Below are positions 9,592 through 18,790 of a DNA stretch of 64,000 nt, piece after piece; the first letter of the stretch is position 1, and each line of letters opens with the position of its first letter. Source of the stretch: Telmatospirillum sp. (GTDB lineage Bacteria > Pseudomonadota > Alphaproteobacteria > CACIAM-22H2); the NCBI GenBank assembly GCA_020248985.1, contig JADCGL010000004.1, positions 16,651-80,650 of the forward strand. Direction: 5' to 3'. A model generated the notes under the pieces. It was given only the letters and a program-made list of their open reading frames with translations, was not told the DNA's origin and made no database searches. Both the position numbers and the translations under genes were made by a program.

Positions 9592-10755
9592 ATGTTCAAA
9601 GATTTCTCGACGCAAGCCATGACCATGGGGCTGCTCGCAGCCTTTGTCGGCTGTGCGAGTTCCTTTGCCGTGATCGTGCAGGGGCTCACCGCCGTGGGCG
9701 CTTCGCCCGCCCAAGCCGCCTCGGGCCTGCTCGCCGTCTCGGTCGCGATGGGCCTTGCCACCGTGTGGACGAGTTTTTCGAGCCGCACGCCGGTTGCGAT
9801 CGCATGGTCGACGCCAGGGGCGGCACTGCTCGCCACGTCCGGCATTCTGTCGGGCGGCTTTGCGGCCGCGACAGGGGCTTTCCTGGTGTGCGGCGTGCTG
9901 ATCTTGGCCTGCGCCTATTGGCAGCGTTTGGGTAAATGGGTGTCGGCGATCCCGACATCGCTTGCCAATGCGATGCTGGCCGGCATTCTGCTGGGCTTGT
10001 GTCTCGCACCGGTCAAAGCCGTGGCGCAATTGCCCTGGCAGGGTTTGGCGATCGTCGTGACCTGGGCGCTCGTCGCAAAATTGAGCCGCCTTTACGCCGT
10101 GCCGGCGGCCGTCGCCGTCACCGTCGCGATCATTTGGGCGCAAACGCCCGCCGGAAATTTCGCCGCGATCAGCCTCGTGCCGCAGATCGAATTCGGCCTG
10201 CCGGTCTTCACGCTCGATGCGGCGATCGGCATTGCGATCCCGCTTTTCATCGTCACGATGGCGTCCCAGAACATTCCGGGCTTTGCGGTGCTGAAGGTGA
10301 ATGGCTACACGCCCGCACCCGCCCCTTTGTTTCGCCTCACGGGTCTTTTCACGATGGGCGCTTCGTTCTTCGGCGGCCACGCGGTCAATCTCTCGGCGCT
10401 GACGGCCGCGATGTGCACAGGCCCCGACGCCCATCCCGATCCTGCGCGCCGCTATTGGGCGGCAGGGTTCTGCGGTATCGGCTATCTCGCCTTCGGATTG
10501 TTGGCGGGTGCTGCGACCGCCTTCATCGCAGCCGCGCCGCCGGTGCTGATCCAAGCCGTGGCGGGCTTGGCATTGCTGGGGGCTCTTGCGAGCGCCTTGC
10601 TGGGCGCCATGCAAGCGCCGGAAGATCGCGAAGCCGCGATCGTCACGTTCCTCGTGACTGCGTCGGGCGTTTCGTTCGGCGGTGTGAGCGGCGCTTTCTG
10701 GGGCCTGATCGCGGGCGGTGCGATCTTGGCACTCGCGCGCTGGAAGCGCGGCTGA
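9592..10755 (+). CDS. benE: BenE-family benzoate/H+ symporter-like transporter
   Basis: The 387-residue membrane protein has about 11-12 helices and BenE features: FVGCASSFAVIVQGL near the start, the SRTPVAIAWSTPGAALLATSG segment and TMASQNIPGFAVLKVNGY in the middle. BenE proteins import benzoate-like aromatic acids by proton symport, but many members stand alone without benzoate-degradation genes, as here, and their substrate is not known. An ATG four codons earlier (9580) is also possible. The gene is divergent from recO. Confidence 0.85.
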   Translation: MFKDFSTQAMTMGLLAAFVGCASSFAVIVQGLTAVGASPAQAASGLLAVSVAMGLATVWTSFSSRTPVAIAWSTPGAALLATSGILSGGFAAATGAFLVCGVLILACAYWQRLGKWVSAIPTSLANAMLAGILLGLCLAPVKAVAQLPWQGLAIVVTWALVAKLSRLYAVPAAVAVTVAIIWAQTPAGNFAAISLVPQIEFGLPVFTLDAAIGIAIPLFIVTMASQNIPGFAVLKVNGYTPAPAPLFRLTGLFTMGASFFGGHAVNLSALTAAMCTGPDAHPDPARRYWAAGFCGIGYLAFGLLAGAATAFIAAAPPVLIQAVAGLALLGALASALLGAMQAPEDREAAIVTFLVTASGVSFGGVSGAFWGLIAGGAILALARWKRG

Positions 10756-10835
10756 CGCATCGCATTGCCAGAACGCGCCCCACGCGCTACGTATCTCAAA
10801 TCTGCTTGATTTCGTCGCGAAAATGCGGGGCTTCG

Positions 10836-12155
10836 ATGGGGTGTTCCGGCCGCTTTTTGGCATTCCTGCTTTTCGCGATCGCTGCTTGGGCCGGCAGTGC
10901 GCACGCACAAAACGACACGACCTTCGAAATCGTGAACCGCGCGCGCGTGCCCATTTTCGAGGTCTATGTCTCGCCTTCCGCCCTCGACGATTGGGGGCGA
11001 GACGTATTGCGCGACGACGTGATCCTGCCCGGGGCGCGTAAGACCGTGCGGCCGGCTGCCAACGAGTGCATCTTCGACGTGCGCATCGTCTATCGCGGCG
11101 GCCAATCCGAGGAACGGCGGCGCCAGAATCTGTGCCAATTGTCCGAAATGGCCTTCGACGGCGGAGCCCCCGCCCCTTCTGCACAAGCAGACGCGCAAGG
11201 CGATCCGAGTTTTGCGCTGGTCAACCGCGCGCCGCGCACGATCGCGCAGATCTACGTCTCGCGCGCCAGCGAAACCGATTGGGGGCGCGACCGGCTCGGC
11301 GACGATGTGCTGGCCGCGGGCCAGCGCTTCAACGTGGACCTGCCGCAAGGCCCCTGCCAATGGGACATCGCGGTGGTCTACGACGACGATCGGCGCGAAG
11401 AGCTCAGAAACCAGAATCTCTGCAGCTTGACCGAGGTCGCGTTCGACGCGTCGAATGCGCGCGCTTCGGGCACGCCAGCCGCGCCGGCCCCCAACAGACG
11501 CCCCAACAGCGAGCAAGCGCGCGGCAACGAACAATCCTTCGGCACCGGCTTTTTCGTGTCGGCACAGGGGCACATGCTGACCAACGCGCATGTCGCGGGC
11601 GACTGCCAGCGCATCGGCGTGATGCTGGAAACCGGCCGCGTCGCGGCCCAGCTCGTGCGCAAGGACGAGCGCAACGATCTTGCCTTGATCAAGGTGGATG
11701 TGCGCGGGACGGTACCGTTCGCGCGCTTCCGCGCCCAGCCCTCGATCCGGGCCGGCGACGACATCGTGGTCGCGGGCTTTCCGTTGCCGACCTTGCTGCA
11801 GAACGGGCTCAACATCACGACCGGCAATGTGAGCGCCATGTCGGGCCTCGGCGGCAACATCGCCCTGATGCAGATCACTGCGCCCGTGCAGCCCGGCAAC
11901 TCGGGCGGGCCCCTGCTCGACATGTCCGGCAATCTCGTGGGCGTCGTCGTGAGCAAACTCAATGCGCAGCGCGTGGCGCAGTCGACCGGCGACATTCCGC
12001 AGAACGTGAATTTCGCCGTGCAGGGCGCCGTCGCGCGCCTGTTCCTGGAAGCGGGCGGCCAGCGCTACGCCGAAGCGCCTTCGCAGCGCGACATGAAAGC
12101 CGCCGACGTCGCCGACCTATCGCGCAGCTTCACCTTCCAGATCGAATGCCGATAG
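10836..12155 (+). CDS. Secreted trypsin-like serine protease with two N-terminal repeat domains
   Basis: The 439-residue protein has a Sec signal peptide (FLAFLLFAIAAWAGSAHAQ) and should act in the periplasm. Two tandem repeats of about 75-80 residues follow (about 27-105 and 120-200), each built as F-x-IV/LV-NRA, YVS, DWGRD-x-L-x-DDV, then C-x-W/F-D and QNLC. The protease domain (about 230-400) keeps the triad: His in TNAHV, Asp in RNDLALI, Ser in PGNSGGPL, as in DegP/HtrA and trypsin-like enzymes. No PDZ domain is seen. The last 188 bases are duplicated at 14579-14766, on the far side of the KAP NTPase insert. Confidence 0.87.
   Translation: MGCSGRFLAFLLFAIAAWAGSAHAQNDTTFEIVNRARVPIFEVYVSPSALDDWGRDVLRDDVILPGARKTVRPAANECIFDVRIVYRGGQSEERRRQNLCQLSEMAFDGGAPAPSAQADAQGDPSFALVNRAPRTIAQIYVSRASETDWGRDRLGDDVLAAGQRFNVDLPQGPCQWDIAVVYDDDRREELRNQNLCSLTEVAFDASNARASGTPAAPAPNRRPNSEQARGNEQSFGTGFFVSAQGHMLTNAHVAGDCQRIGVMLETGRVAAQLVRKDERNDLALIKVDVRGTVPFARFRAQPSIRAGDDIVVAGFPLPTLLQNGLNITTGNVSAMSGLGGNIALMQITAPVQPGNSGGPLLDMSGNLVGVVVSKLNAQRVAQSTGDIPQNVNFAVQGAVARLFLEAGGQRYAEAPSQRDMKAADVADLSRSFTFQIECR
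11968..12155 (+). repeat. Direct repeat, copy 1: 3' end of the protease gene
   Basis: This 188-base segment, ending exactly at the protease stop codon, recurs at 14579-14766 with four differences (12080, 12101, 12110, 12119). All four are third-codon-position changes that leave the protein unchanged. Identity stops right after the stop codon. The two copies bracket the AT-richer KAP NTPase insert. Confidence 0.95.
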
Positions 12156-12318
12156 AGACGGCGCGCGAAACTGCGCGAGGATTATGCTTTCAACAACAAT
12201 AAAAAGCGTCTTGAAATCTCACTTTTATAAGCTCGCGCGAATCCCCTAGCTTCTACAGGTCGATGTTTGGCCCCCACGCCTTTGGACCAATGCAGATCCA
12301 TTGATATAAAGAGTCTGG

Positions 12319-12405
12319 ATGGCCGATCTGGTATGTTCAACGGCGGAGTGTAATACTGACATTGCCGAACCTACTTCAGATGACTCTTCTACGAGCGTGC
12401 AGTGA
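12319..12405 (+). CDS. Possible 28-residue leader peptide coupled to the KAP NTPase
   Basis: An ATG at 12319, with AAGAG about 6 bases before it, opens a 28-codon frame rich in S, T, D and E whose TGA overlaps the GTG start of the KAP gene (GTGA). The KAP start has no good ribosome-binding site of its own, so termination of this peptide could deliver ribosomes to it. No similarity to a known peptide was recognised; it may be only a chance frame. Confidence 0.3.
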   Translation: MADLVCSTAECNTDIAEPTSDDSSTSVQ

Positions 12406-14579
12406 TCAATCACCCCTACAACGACAAGCCGATCACCGATCCAGATGAAGATCGATTTGGAGTTAATTCATTCGCAAGCGCACTCGCGCAAAGTATCCGT
12501 TCGCTTGCGACACCAGAAGGTTCGGTCATCGCTCTAAACGGCCCATGGGGAAGCGGCAAGAGCAGCGCCGTAAACCTAATCCGACACCATCTGAAAAAAA
12601 CTGCTGATCGCGACAGAATCGATGTTGTCAATTTTGAGTGCTGGTGGTTTCGCGGTGAAGACGCGCTAGCACTTGCATTCTTTCGCGAGATCTACGCAGC
12701 ACTCAATCCGAGCCTTGGGGAACGTACAAAGAAAATCATCCCTAAGTTGGGTTCTCGCCTACTACGTGCAGGCTCAGTTGTAGGGCCTGCAGTCGATCTC
12801 GCTGGCGGGGCCGGTGCAGGCACAATCGCCGCAGGGGCAATGGAGTGGCTCAGCGCGATGATTGAGCAGGACGAGAGCGTTGAGAAGCTACACGCTGAAC
12901 TGTCAAAGAAGCTTGCAGAACTGGACCGCCGATTCCTTATCATCATCGATGATATCGACCGACTTTCACCCGAAGAGGCATTGCTGGTTTTTCGCTTGGT
13001 CAAGTCCATTGGACGCCTGCCCAACGTCATTTACCTGCTTGTATACGATCGAGAGCTCGCTGAGCGAATTGTCGCAGAACGCTTCCCTGCGGAAGGCGCG
13101 CACTATCTTGAGAAGATCGTGCAAGCTGTATTTGAACTGCCGGGTCCAGATCACGCAGACCTATGTTCACAGTTGCTAAATCATGTTCAAGCCATCTTCG
13201 GCGATGCTGAATTCCAAAGAGATATATTTGACTTTATGAATATCTTTTATGACGTCGTCGCTCCCGAACTTCAACGGCCACGCGACATACCCAGAATTGT
13301 AAATGCACTTTCAGTAACCTGGCCCCCAATAGCAGGTGAGGTCTATGCAGCAGACTTAATGGCGCTAGAGACTCTTCGCGTACTGCAACCTTCCTTCTAT
13401 ATGGCAATTCGTAACAATGGCGATCTAATCCATGGGGCAAAAAAGACTGATACGCGCGGCTCGCAGCAAGAGCGGAGCAACGAATATGATCGACGCCTGC
13501 TTGGTTCTTTCGGTGAGCATGAGCGACAGCGCTATCGCCGCGCATTAATGCGTTTGTTTCCTCAGCTGCAGGGCATTTGGAGCAATAATTCTCACTCGTC
13601 GAGTTTTTATGACAATTGGTCCCGGCAGCGGCGCGCCTGCTCCAAAGAGCATTTTGGTACTTACTTCCGCTTAGCCGTTGGCGAAAATGCAATTCCCAAA
13701 AAGGAAATCGACGAACTTATCTCTCGAGCCGATGATTCAGATTTCGTTTCGGCAATCCTTCGAGCTGGACTTGAGAAAAAACGACGGAATGGCTCAACTC
13801 GTGCGTCCGCATTGCTTGAGCAACTGAATGTCTATGCAACGGAAATTGACCAAGCCAAGATCCCGTCATTTCTTGCGGTCCTATTTTCAATCGCCGATGA
13901 CCTTGATGTTACCTCAGACGAGGGAAAGGCATTCGAATTTGTCGACAACAGTATTCGCATTCATTGGCTTATTCGGCGGCTTACCCTCGAGCGTCTTCGT
14001 CTCGATGTTCGGGCAGAGGTGTTTAAGCGTGCCTGCGAAAAAGCTGCATTGGGCTGGCTGATCGACTTTTCAGAATCCGCTTATGCAGATTATCACCCGC
14101 GTGATGGAAGAGAACCCGAACGCGAAGAGCGCTGCCTTGTAACTAAAAGTATTGCAGATGAATTGAGACATACGGCAAGTGACCGAATTGCTTTGGCTGC
14201 AGCCGACGGTACTCTCGCCGCCCATCGGAAGCTGCCCTCACTCTTATTTAGCTGGCATCGGCTTTCTGGCGACAACACTGCAGTTCGAGCCTGGACTGAC
14301 CGCCAACTCGAAGACGACGCAATGGTCGCCCGCCTCGCATCAGCCTTTACCTCGCATTCATGGTCGTCCAGTGCAGGCTTCGCAGGTTTGTCTGATCGCG
14401 TCGCACGACGGAATATCCGCGCTGTGGTCCAAGGACTCGAAGAAATTATTGACACTGAGAGATTCCGAGACAGGGTCGAACTATTAGCAACTGCAGATCA
14501 CGTTAGAATAGAAGATAAAGAGGCTTTGATAACTTTCCTGGATGCGTGGAGGAAGCAGGAGGATGGGCGAGAACGCTGA
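12402..14579 (+). CDS. KAP-family P-loop NTPase, probable defence gene in a horizontally acquired insert
   Basis: The 725-residue protein opens with the KAP pattern: KPITDPDEDRFGVNSFA, Walker A GPWGSGKSS (about 48-56), the FECWWF motif (about 78-83) and Walker B FLIIIDDIDRL (about 176-186). A Gly/Ala-rich hydrophobic stretch (about 124-148) may be the membrane insertion typical of KAP NTPases, so the protein may sit under the inner membrane. The remaining 450 residues are helical and not recognised. KAP NTPases are found in phage-defence and plasmid-linked settings. Start codon is GTG with no good ribosome site. Codon use is AT-richer than all neighbours, and the gene lies between direct repeats of the protease 3' end, both signs of transfer. 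Confidence 0.82.
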   Translation: MINHPYNDKPITDPDEDRFGVNSFASALAQSIRSLATPEGSVIALNGPWGSGKSSAVNLIRHHLKKTADRDRIDVVNFECWWFRGEDALALAFFREIYAALNPSLGERTKKIIPKLGSRLLRAGSVVGPAVDLAGGAGAGTIAAGAMEWLSAMIEQDESVEKLHAELSKKLAELDRRFLIIIDDIDRLSPEEALLVFRLVKSIGRLPNVIYLLVYDRELAERIVAERFPAEGAHYLEKIVQAVFELPGPDHADLCSQLLNHVQAIFGDAEFQRDIFDFMNIFYDVVAPELQRPRDIPRIVNALSVTWPPIAGEVYAADLMALETLRVLQPSFYMAIRNNGDLIHGAKKTDTRGSQQERSNEYDRRLLGSFGEHERQRYRRALMRLFPQLQGIWSNNSHSSSFYDNWSRQRRACSKEHFGTYFRLAVGENAIPKKEIDELISRADDSDFVSAILRAGLEKKRRNGSTRASALLEQLNVYATEIDQAKIPSFLAVLFSIADDLDVTSDEGKAFEFVDNSIRIHWLIRRLTLERLRLDVRAEVFKRACEKAALGWLIDFSESAYADYHPRDGREPEREERCLVTKSIADELRHTASDRIALAAADGTLAAHRKLPSLLFSWHRLSGDNTAVRAWTDRQLEDDAMVARLASAFTSHSWSSSAGFAGLSDRVARRNIRAVVQGLEEIIDTERFRDRVELLATADHVRIEDKEALITFLDAWRKQEDGRER

Positions 14580-14766
14580 GCGCGTGGCGCAGTCGACCGG
14601 CGACATTCCGCAGAACGTGAATTTCGCCGTGCAGGGCGCCGTCGCGCGCCTGTTCCTGGAAGCGGGCGGCCAGCGCTACGCCGAAGCGCCGTCGCAGCGC
14701 GACATGAAAGCGGCCGACGTGGCCGACCTGTCGCGCAGCTTCACCTTCCAGATCGAATGCCGATAG
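14579..14766 (+). pseudogene. Direct repeat, copy 2: 3' fragment of the serine protease gene
   Basis: It encodes the last 61 residues of the protease (from RVAQSTGDIPQNVNFAVQG to the shared C-terminus and stop) without the catalytic part, and has no start of its own. The fragment follows the KAP gene directly: the repeat begins at the A of the KAP TGA. The four differences from copy 1 are synonymous and give GC-ending codons (CCG, GCG, GTG, CTG) typical of this genome, so this copy diverged while part of a functional gene rather than decaying in place. Confidence 0.9.
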
Positions 14767-14776
14767 CGCCCGTCTT

Positions 14777-15670
14777 TTAAGCCCGGCCCTGGAACTGGCG
14801 GCCGGCGGCGGCGAGCGAGTCGAGGAAAGCGCCGGCGGCGGGCGACAGGCCCTCGCGCGGCGTCACCGCGCACAGGCGCCGCTTGGCCGGCGGATCGAGC
14901 GGAACCACGGCCAAGCGCCGTTCGCCCGACGGCACGCTGAGTTCGGGCACGATCGACACCCCCACCCCTTCGCGCACCATCGCCATGAGTGCCGTCTGGT
15001 CGCGCACCGAGAAGGCGACGCGCGGCACCACAGCTTCGCGCGCGAACAATGCGCGGATATCGGCTTCCGAGCCGCCATTGGGCATCACGAAACTTTCGTC
15101 GGCGAGATCGGCCGGCGACACTTTCTCGGAATTGGCGAGACGGTGGCGCTTGGGCATGATCGCCAGCAGATCGTCTTCGGCGACCGGGATCGTGTCGAAA
15201 TCGCGCGGCAATTCGGCCGTGAGACCGATATCGACCGTGCTGCCGACGACCCAATCGCGCACTTCGTGGTCGGTGCCTTCGATCAGCACCACTTCGATGC
15301 CGGGATAGCGCGTGCTGAAATTCTTGATGATCGGCGGCAGCAGGCGCGTGGCCGCACTCGACACGCTGCCCACGCGCACGCGCCCGCTCTGCAGGCCGGT
15401 CAAAGCCTGGGCGCGCGTGCGCACGCGTTCGATCGCGTCGAGGGCCGCGCGCGCATCGGCCTGGATCGCCGCCCCCGGGGCCGTCGCGGCCACGCGGCCG
15501 CGCGTGCGCAACAGCAGCACCACGCCCAGCGATTCCTCGAGAGCCGCCACCGCCTGGCTCACGCCCGACTGGGTCAGCCCCAGTTTATGCGCGGCAGCGG
15601 TAAACCCGCCCTCGTCCAAAACCGCAAGAAAAGCGCGCAATTGCCCGACATTGATGGTCGAAGTACTCAT
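14777..15670 (-). CDS. LysR-family transcriptional regulator
   Basis: The 297-residue protein has the N-terminal winged HTH (about 6-65: LRAFLAVLDEGGFTAAAHKLGLTQSGVSQAVAALEESLG) and the two-lobed substrate-binding domain (about 90-295) of LysR proteins. It is convergent with the protease/KAP region, ending 10 bases from the duplicated protease fragment. No divergent target gene is next to it: upstream lies the end of isocitrate lyase on the same strand. The effector cannot be assigned. Confidence 0.9.
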   Translation of the reverse strand: MSTSTINVGQLRAFLAVLDEGGFTAAAHKLGLTQSGVSQAVAALEESLGVVLLLRTRGRVAATAPGAAIQADARAALDAIERVRTRAQALTGLQSGRVRVGSVSSAATRLLPPIIKNFSTRYPGIEVVLIEGTDHEVRDWVVGSTVDIGLTAELPRDFDTIPVAEDDLLAIMPKRHRLANSEKVSPADLADESFVMPNGGSEADIRALFAREAVVPRVAFSVRDQTALMAMVREGVGVSIVPELSVPSGERRLAVVPLDPPAKRRLCAVTPREGLSPAAGAFLDSLAAAGRQFQGRA

Positions 15671-15795
15671 CTGACGATGATTCTCTCTAATTCTCGATTC
15701 GCGCACCCATTTGCTAAGCTAATAGCACGGGGCGCCGGAGTCCATCGAATTTAACAAATGCTTAAGAACTGGCGAACGAAATATTCGGCGGCACC

Positions 15796-15834
15796 AAAAA
15801 GCAGAAGGGCCGGCACCTTTCGGCACCGACCCTT
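15796..15834 (-). terminator. Intrinsic terminator after aceA
   Basis: Read on the minus strand, AAGGGTCGGTGCC-GAAA-GGTGCCGGCCCTT forms a 13-pair stem with three G-U pairs and a stable GAAA loop, followed by CTGCTTTTT. It lies 30 bases after the isocitrate lyase stop. Confidence 0.8.
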
Positions 15835-15863
15835 CGCCCGGGGGGCGTTTCCTCGTTTTTTGA

Positions 15864-17153
15864 TTATTCCGCCGCGTGCGGCACCGCCTTCGGGCGGTCA
15901 TGGAATTGGTCGGTTTCGGTCGAACCGGCCATCGCCGTGGTCGAGGCTTTGCCGGCCGAAATCGCAACCGCGACCGCGTCGAAATAGCTGGTACCCACTT
16001 CGCGCTGGTGGCGCGTGGCGGTGTAGCCGTGCTTCTCGGCGTCGAACTCGGCCTGCTGCAGTTCCGAGTACGCGCCCATGCCGCGCTTGGCGTAGCCGCG
16101 CGCCAGCTCGTACATCGAGTAGTTCAGCGCGTGGAAGCCCGCGAGCGTCACGAACTGGAACTTGTAGCCCATCTCGCCGATCTGCTGCTGGAAGGTCTCG
16201 ATCGTCTGCGGATCGAGCTTCTTGCGCCAGTTGAACGAGGGCGAGCAATTGTAGGCGAGCATCTTGCCCGGGAACTGGCGGCGCAGCTCTTGGGCGAACT
16301 CGCGCGCTTCGCCCAGATCCGGCTCCGAAGTTTCCCACCACAGCAGATCCGAATAGGGCGCATACGCCAAACCGCGCGCGATCGCGTATTCCACGCCCTT
16401 GCCTTCCTTGATGCGGAAGAAGCCTTCGGGCGTGCGCTCGCCCGTGAGGAACGGCCGGTCGCGCTCGTCGACGTCCGAGGTGATGAGCTGGGCCGAATGC
16501 GCGTCGGTGCGCGCGAGCAGCACGGTCGGCACGCCTTCGACGTCGGCGGCCAAGCGTGCCGCGTTCAGCGTGCGGCAATGCTGGCTCATGGGCACCAGCA
16601 CCTTGCCGCCCAAATGGCCGCATTTCTTTTCGGACGCGAGCTGGTCTTCGAAATGCACGCCCGAAGCGCCCGCCTCGATCATCGACTTCATGAGTTCGTA
16701 GGCGTTGAGCGCACCGCCGAAGCCCGCTTCGGCATCCGCGATGATGGGGGCGAACCAATGGGTGTCGCCCTTGCCTTCCATGGTCTGGATCTGGTCGGCG
16801 CGGCGCAGCGCGTTGTTGATGCGCTTGACCACGTCCGGCACCGAGGAGACCGGATAAAGCGACTGGTCGGGATACATCTGGCCCGCATTGTTGGCGTCGG
16901 CCGCGACCTGCCAGCCCGACAGATAGATGGCCTTCAAGCCGGCCTTGACCTGCTGCATGGCCTGGTTGCCGGTGAGGGCGCCCAGCGTGTTCACGTAGGG
17001 CTCGGTCTTCAGGAGGTTCCACAGGCGCTCCGCCCCGCGACGGGCCAGCGTGTGCTCGATGCGCAAGGAACCGGCCAGCTTCTTGACGTCGGCGGCGGTG
17101 TAGTCGCGCTTGATGCCTTCCCAACGCGGGTTCGTGGTCCAGTCGTTTTCCAT
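15864..17153 (-). CDS. aceA: Isocitrate lyase
   Basis: The 429-residue protein has the isocitrate lyase catalytic motif KKCGHLGGK (about 190-198) with the nucleophilic Cys, [22 protein letters not shown] near residue 95, and the [12 protein letters not shown] block (about 313-324). It cleaves isocitrate to glyoxylate and succinate, the first step of the glyoxylate shunt, needed for growth on acetate or fatty acids. Malate synthase is not in the window. The length matches the short bacterial form. The ATG at 17153 is chosen because family similarity begins there. It is divergent from a ScfR/RamB-type regulator with a dyad in the shared promoter. Confidence 0.96.
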   Translation of the reverse strand: MENDWTTNPRWEGIKRDYTAADVKKLAGSLRIEHTLARRGAERLWNLLKTEPYVNTLGALTGNQAMQQVKAGLKAIYLSGWQVAADANNAGQMYPDQSLYPVSSVPDVVKRINNALRRADQIQTMEGKGDTHWFAPIIADAEAGFGGALNAYELMKSMIEAGASGVHFEDQLASEKKCGHLGGKVLVPMSQHCRTLNAARLAADVEGVPTVLLARTDAHSAQLITSDVDERDRPFLTGERTPEGFFRIKEGKGVEYAIARGLAYAPYSDLLWWETSEPDLGEAREFAQELRRQFPGKMLAYNCSPSFNWRKKLDPQTIETFQQQIGEMGYKFQFVTLAGFHALNYSMYELARGYAKRGMGAYSELQQAEFDAEKHGYTATRHQREVGTSYFDAVAVAISAGKASTTAMAGSTETDQFHDRPKAVPHAAE

Positions 17154-17252
17154 GTGGCGCCTCCGAGAAGAAAGATTCGATGTAAACATCTTCACAGTGC
17201 GTGTGCGTGCCCGACAGCCCAAAAACGGCCCAAAACCGTAAACTCGTCGCTG

Positions 17253-17293
17253 GATTTGCAAGTTTCGGCAGTGCGGTGTAAAGTTTGTAAATC
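17253..17293. promoter_or_regulatory. Imperfect dyad in the aceA/regulator promoter
   Basis: GATTTGCAAG at 17253 and AGTTTGTAAATC ending at 17293 are inverted half-sites (GATTTRCAA) separated by about 20 bases, 100 bases upstream of aceA and just before the regulator start at 17314. They resemble the TTTGCAAA-like boxes known for RamB, a relative of the adjacent regulator, so autorepression and aceA control are plausible. Inference from sequence only. Confidence 0.45.
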
Positions 17294-17313
17294 AGGCCGC
17301 AACGAGGCAGGCA

Positions 17314-18732
17314 ATGGCGCGCAAAACGCTGCTGGGCAACAAAATCCGCCGTTTGCGCGAGCAGGCGAACCTCACGCAAGCGCGCATGGCCGAGCAGCTC
17401 GGCATCTCGGCGAGCTATCTCAACCTCATCGAACACGACCAGCGGCCGGTGACGGTGGCCCTGCTGCTGAAGCTCGGCAAGCAGTTCGACGTCGAATTGA
17501 CCGACTTGTCCGACGACGACGACCGCAAACTCGCCACGGGCCTGCGCGAAGTGTTCGCCGACGGCACGCTCGCCGCCCAGGGGATTTCCCCCGAAGAGAT
17601 CAAGGCGCTCGCCGAAGCGGCCCCCAACGCGGCCAAGGCGATCCTCGAACTCTACCGCGCCTATCGCCTGGCGCGCGACGATGCGCAATCGATGACGTTG
17701 GGCCTGCCGAGCGGCAACACGCGCAAGATGGTGCTGCCCGCCGAAGAGGCGCGCGACTTCTTCCACGACCGCACGAACTATTTTTCCGATATCGAAGACG
17801 CCGCCGAGGCGGTCTTGACACAAGCCGGTGTCCCGATCGGCGAAGCCTGGCGCGGCCTCGTCGATTACGCCAAGGCGCGGTTTTCGATCGCGGTCGAAAT
17901 CGTCGAGCCAGCCGCACTCGCAGGTGCCGTGCGCCGCTACGACACAAAAACCAAAACGCTGCAATTGAGCGAAACATTGCCGCGCGCGTCGCGCCGCTTC
18001 CATCTCGCCTACCAGATCGGCCTATTCGCCGCGCGCAAGCAGGTCGATCTCATCGCCGCGACGGCCAAACTCGCGTCCAAGGAAACCGAAACGCTGGTGC
18101 GCGTCGGTCTCTACAATTATTTCGCCGGTGCCGTGCTGATGCCGTACACGCCGTACCTCGCGGCCGCGCGAAGCGTGCGCTACGACATCGAACTTCTGTC
18201 GAACCATTTCGGCGTCAGTTTCGAACAAGCCTGCCATCGCCTTTCCACGCTGCAGCGCCCCGGCGACAAGGGCGTGCCCTTGTGGCTCGTGCGCGTGGAC
18301 ATTGCCGGCAACGTCTCGAAACGCTTCTCGGCCGCCGGTTTCCATTTCTCGCGATTCGGCGGCTCGTGCCCGCGCTGGATCGTGCACGAGGCTTTCACGA
18401 GCCCCGGCCGCATCCTGACGCAAGCCGCCCGCTTGCCCGACGGTGCCACGTTCTTCTGCGTGGCGCGCACGGTCGCCAAAACCGGCGGCGGCTATCTCGA
18501 GCCGCAAAGCCTGCTCGCAGTCGGGATCGGCTGCGAAATCGCGAATGCGCACGAGCTTGTCTATGCCGACGGCATGGACCTCGAAAAACTCGGCCATGTC
18601 GTGGATATCGGCGTGGGCTGCCGCGTGTGCGAACGCGAAAACTGCCGCCAGCGCGCCTACCCGCCGCTGCAGCACCGCCTCGACATCGACGTGAATGTGA
18701 AAGGTGCGAGTGCGTACGCGTTCAAGAAGTGA
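17314..18732 (+). CDS. XRE/ScfR-type short-chain fatty acid regulator (RamB/MccR-like)
   Basis: The 472-residue protein has an XRE helix-turn-helix (about 8-62: IRRLREQANLTQARMAEQLGISASYLNLIEHDQRP), an IrrE/ImmA-like middle region (about 165-265, but without a clear HExxH zinc motif) and the C-terminal domain of short-chain fatty acid regulators with clustered cysteines, GVGCRVCERENCRQRAYPPL. Relatives such as RamB control isocitrate lyase and acetate or propionate metabolism. Its divergent placement from aceA makes aceA the likely target. The upstream DNA carries a TTTGCAA-type dyad. The Cys cluster may bind a metal or sense redox state. Confidence 0.88.
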   Translation: MARKTLLGNKIRRLREQANLTQARMAEQLGISASYLNLIEHDQRPVTVALLLKLGKQFDVELTDLSDDDDRKLATGLREVFADGTLAAQGISPEEIKALAEAAPNAAKAILELYRAYRLARDDAQSMTLGLPSGNTRKMVLPAEEARDFFHDRTNYFSDIEDAAEAVLTQAGVPIGEAWRGLVDYAKARFSIAVEIVEPAALAGAVRRYDTKTKTLQLSETLPRASRRFHLAYQIGLFAARKQVDLIAATAKLASKETETLVRVGLYNYFAGAVLMPYTPYLAAARSVRYDIELLSNHFGVSFEQACHRLSTLQRPGDKGVPLWLVRVDIAGNVSKRFSAAGFHFSRFGGSCPRWIVHEAFTSPGRILTQAARLPDGATFFCVARTVAKTGGGYLEPQSLLAVGIGCEIANAHELVYADGMDLEKLGHVVDIGVGCRVCERENCRQRAYPPLQHRLDIDVNVKGASAYAFKK

Positions 18733-18790
18733 CGCGTGCAGCGTTCGACAATCGTTTGAATGATTCGAACGGATCGACTAGGACTGCACG

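Noticed and set aside
12156..14578. Integrative element with its own recombinase
   Set aside because: No integrase, transposase or relaxase gene fits in the insert besides the KAP gene, and no tRNA is at the site.
10836..14579. Protease and KAP NTPase as a two-gene defence system
   Set aside because: The protease has a signal peptide and host-like codon use and predates the insert; only its 3' end is repeated. The pair is more likely target gene plus cargo.
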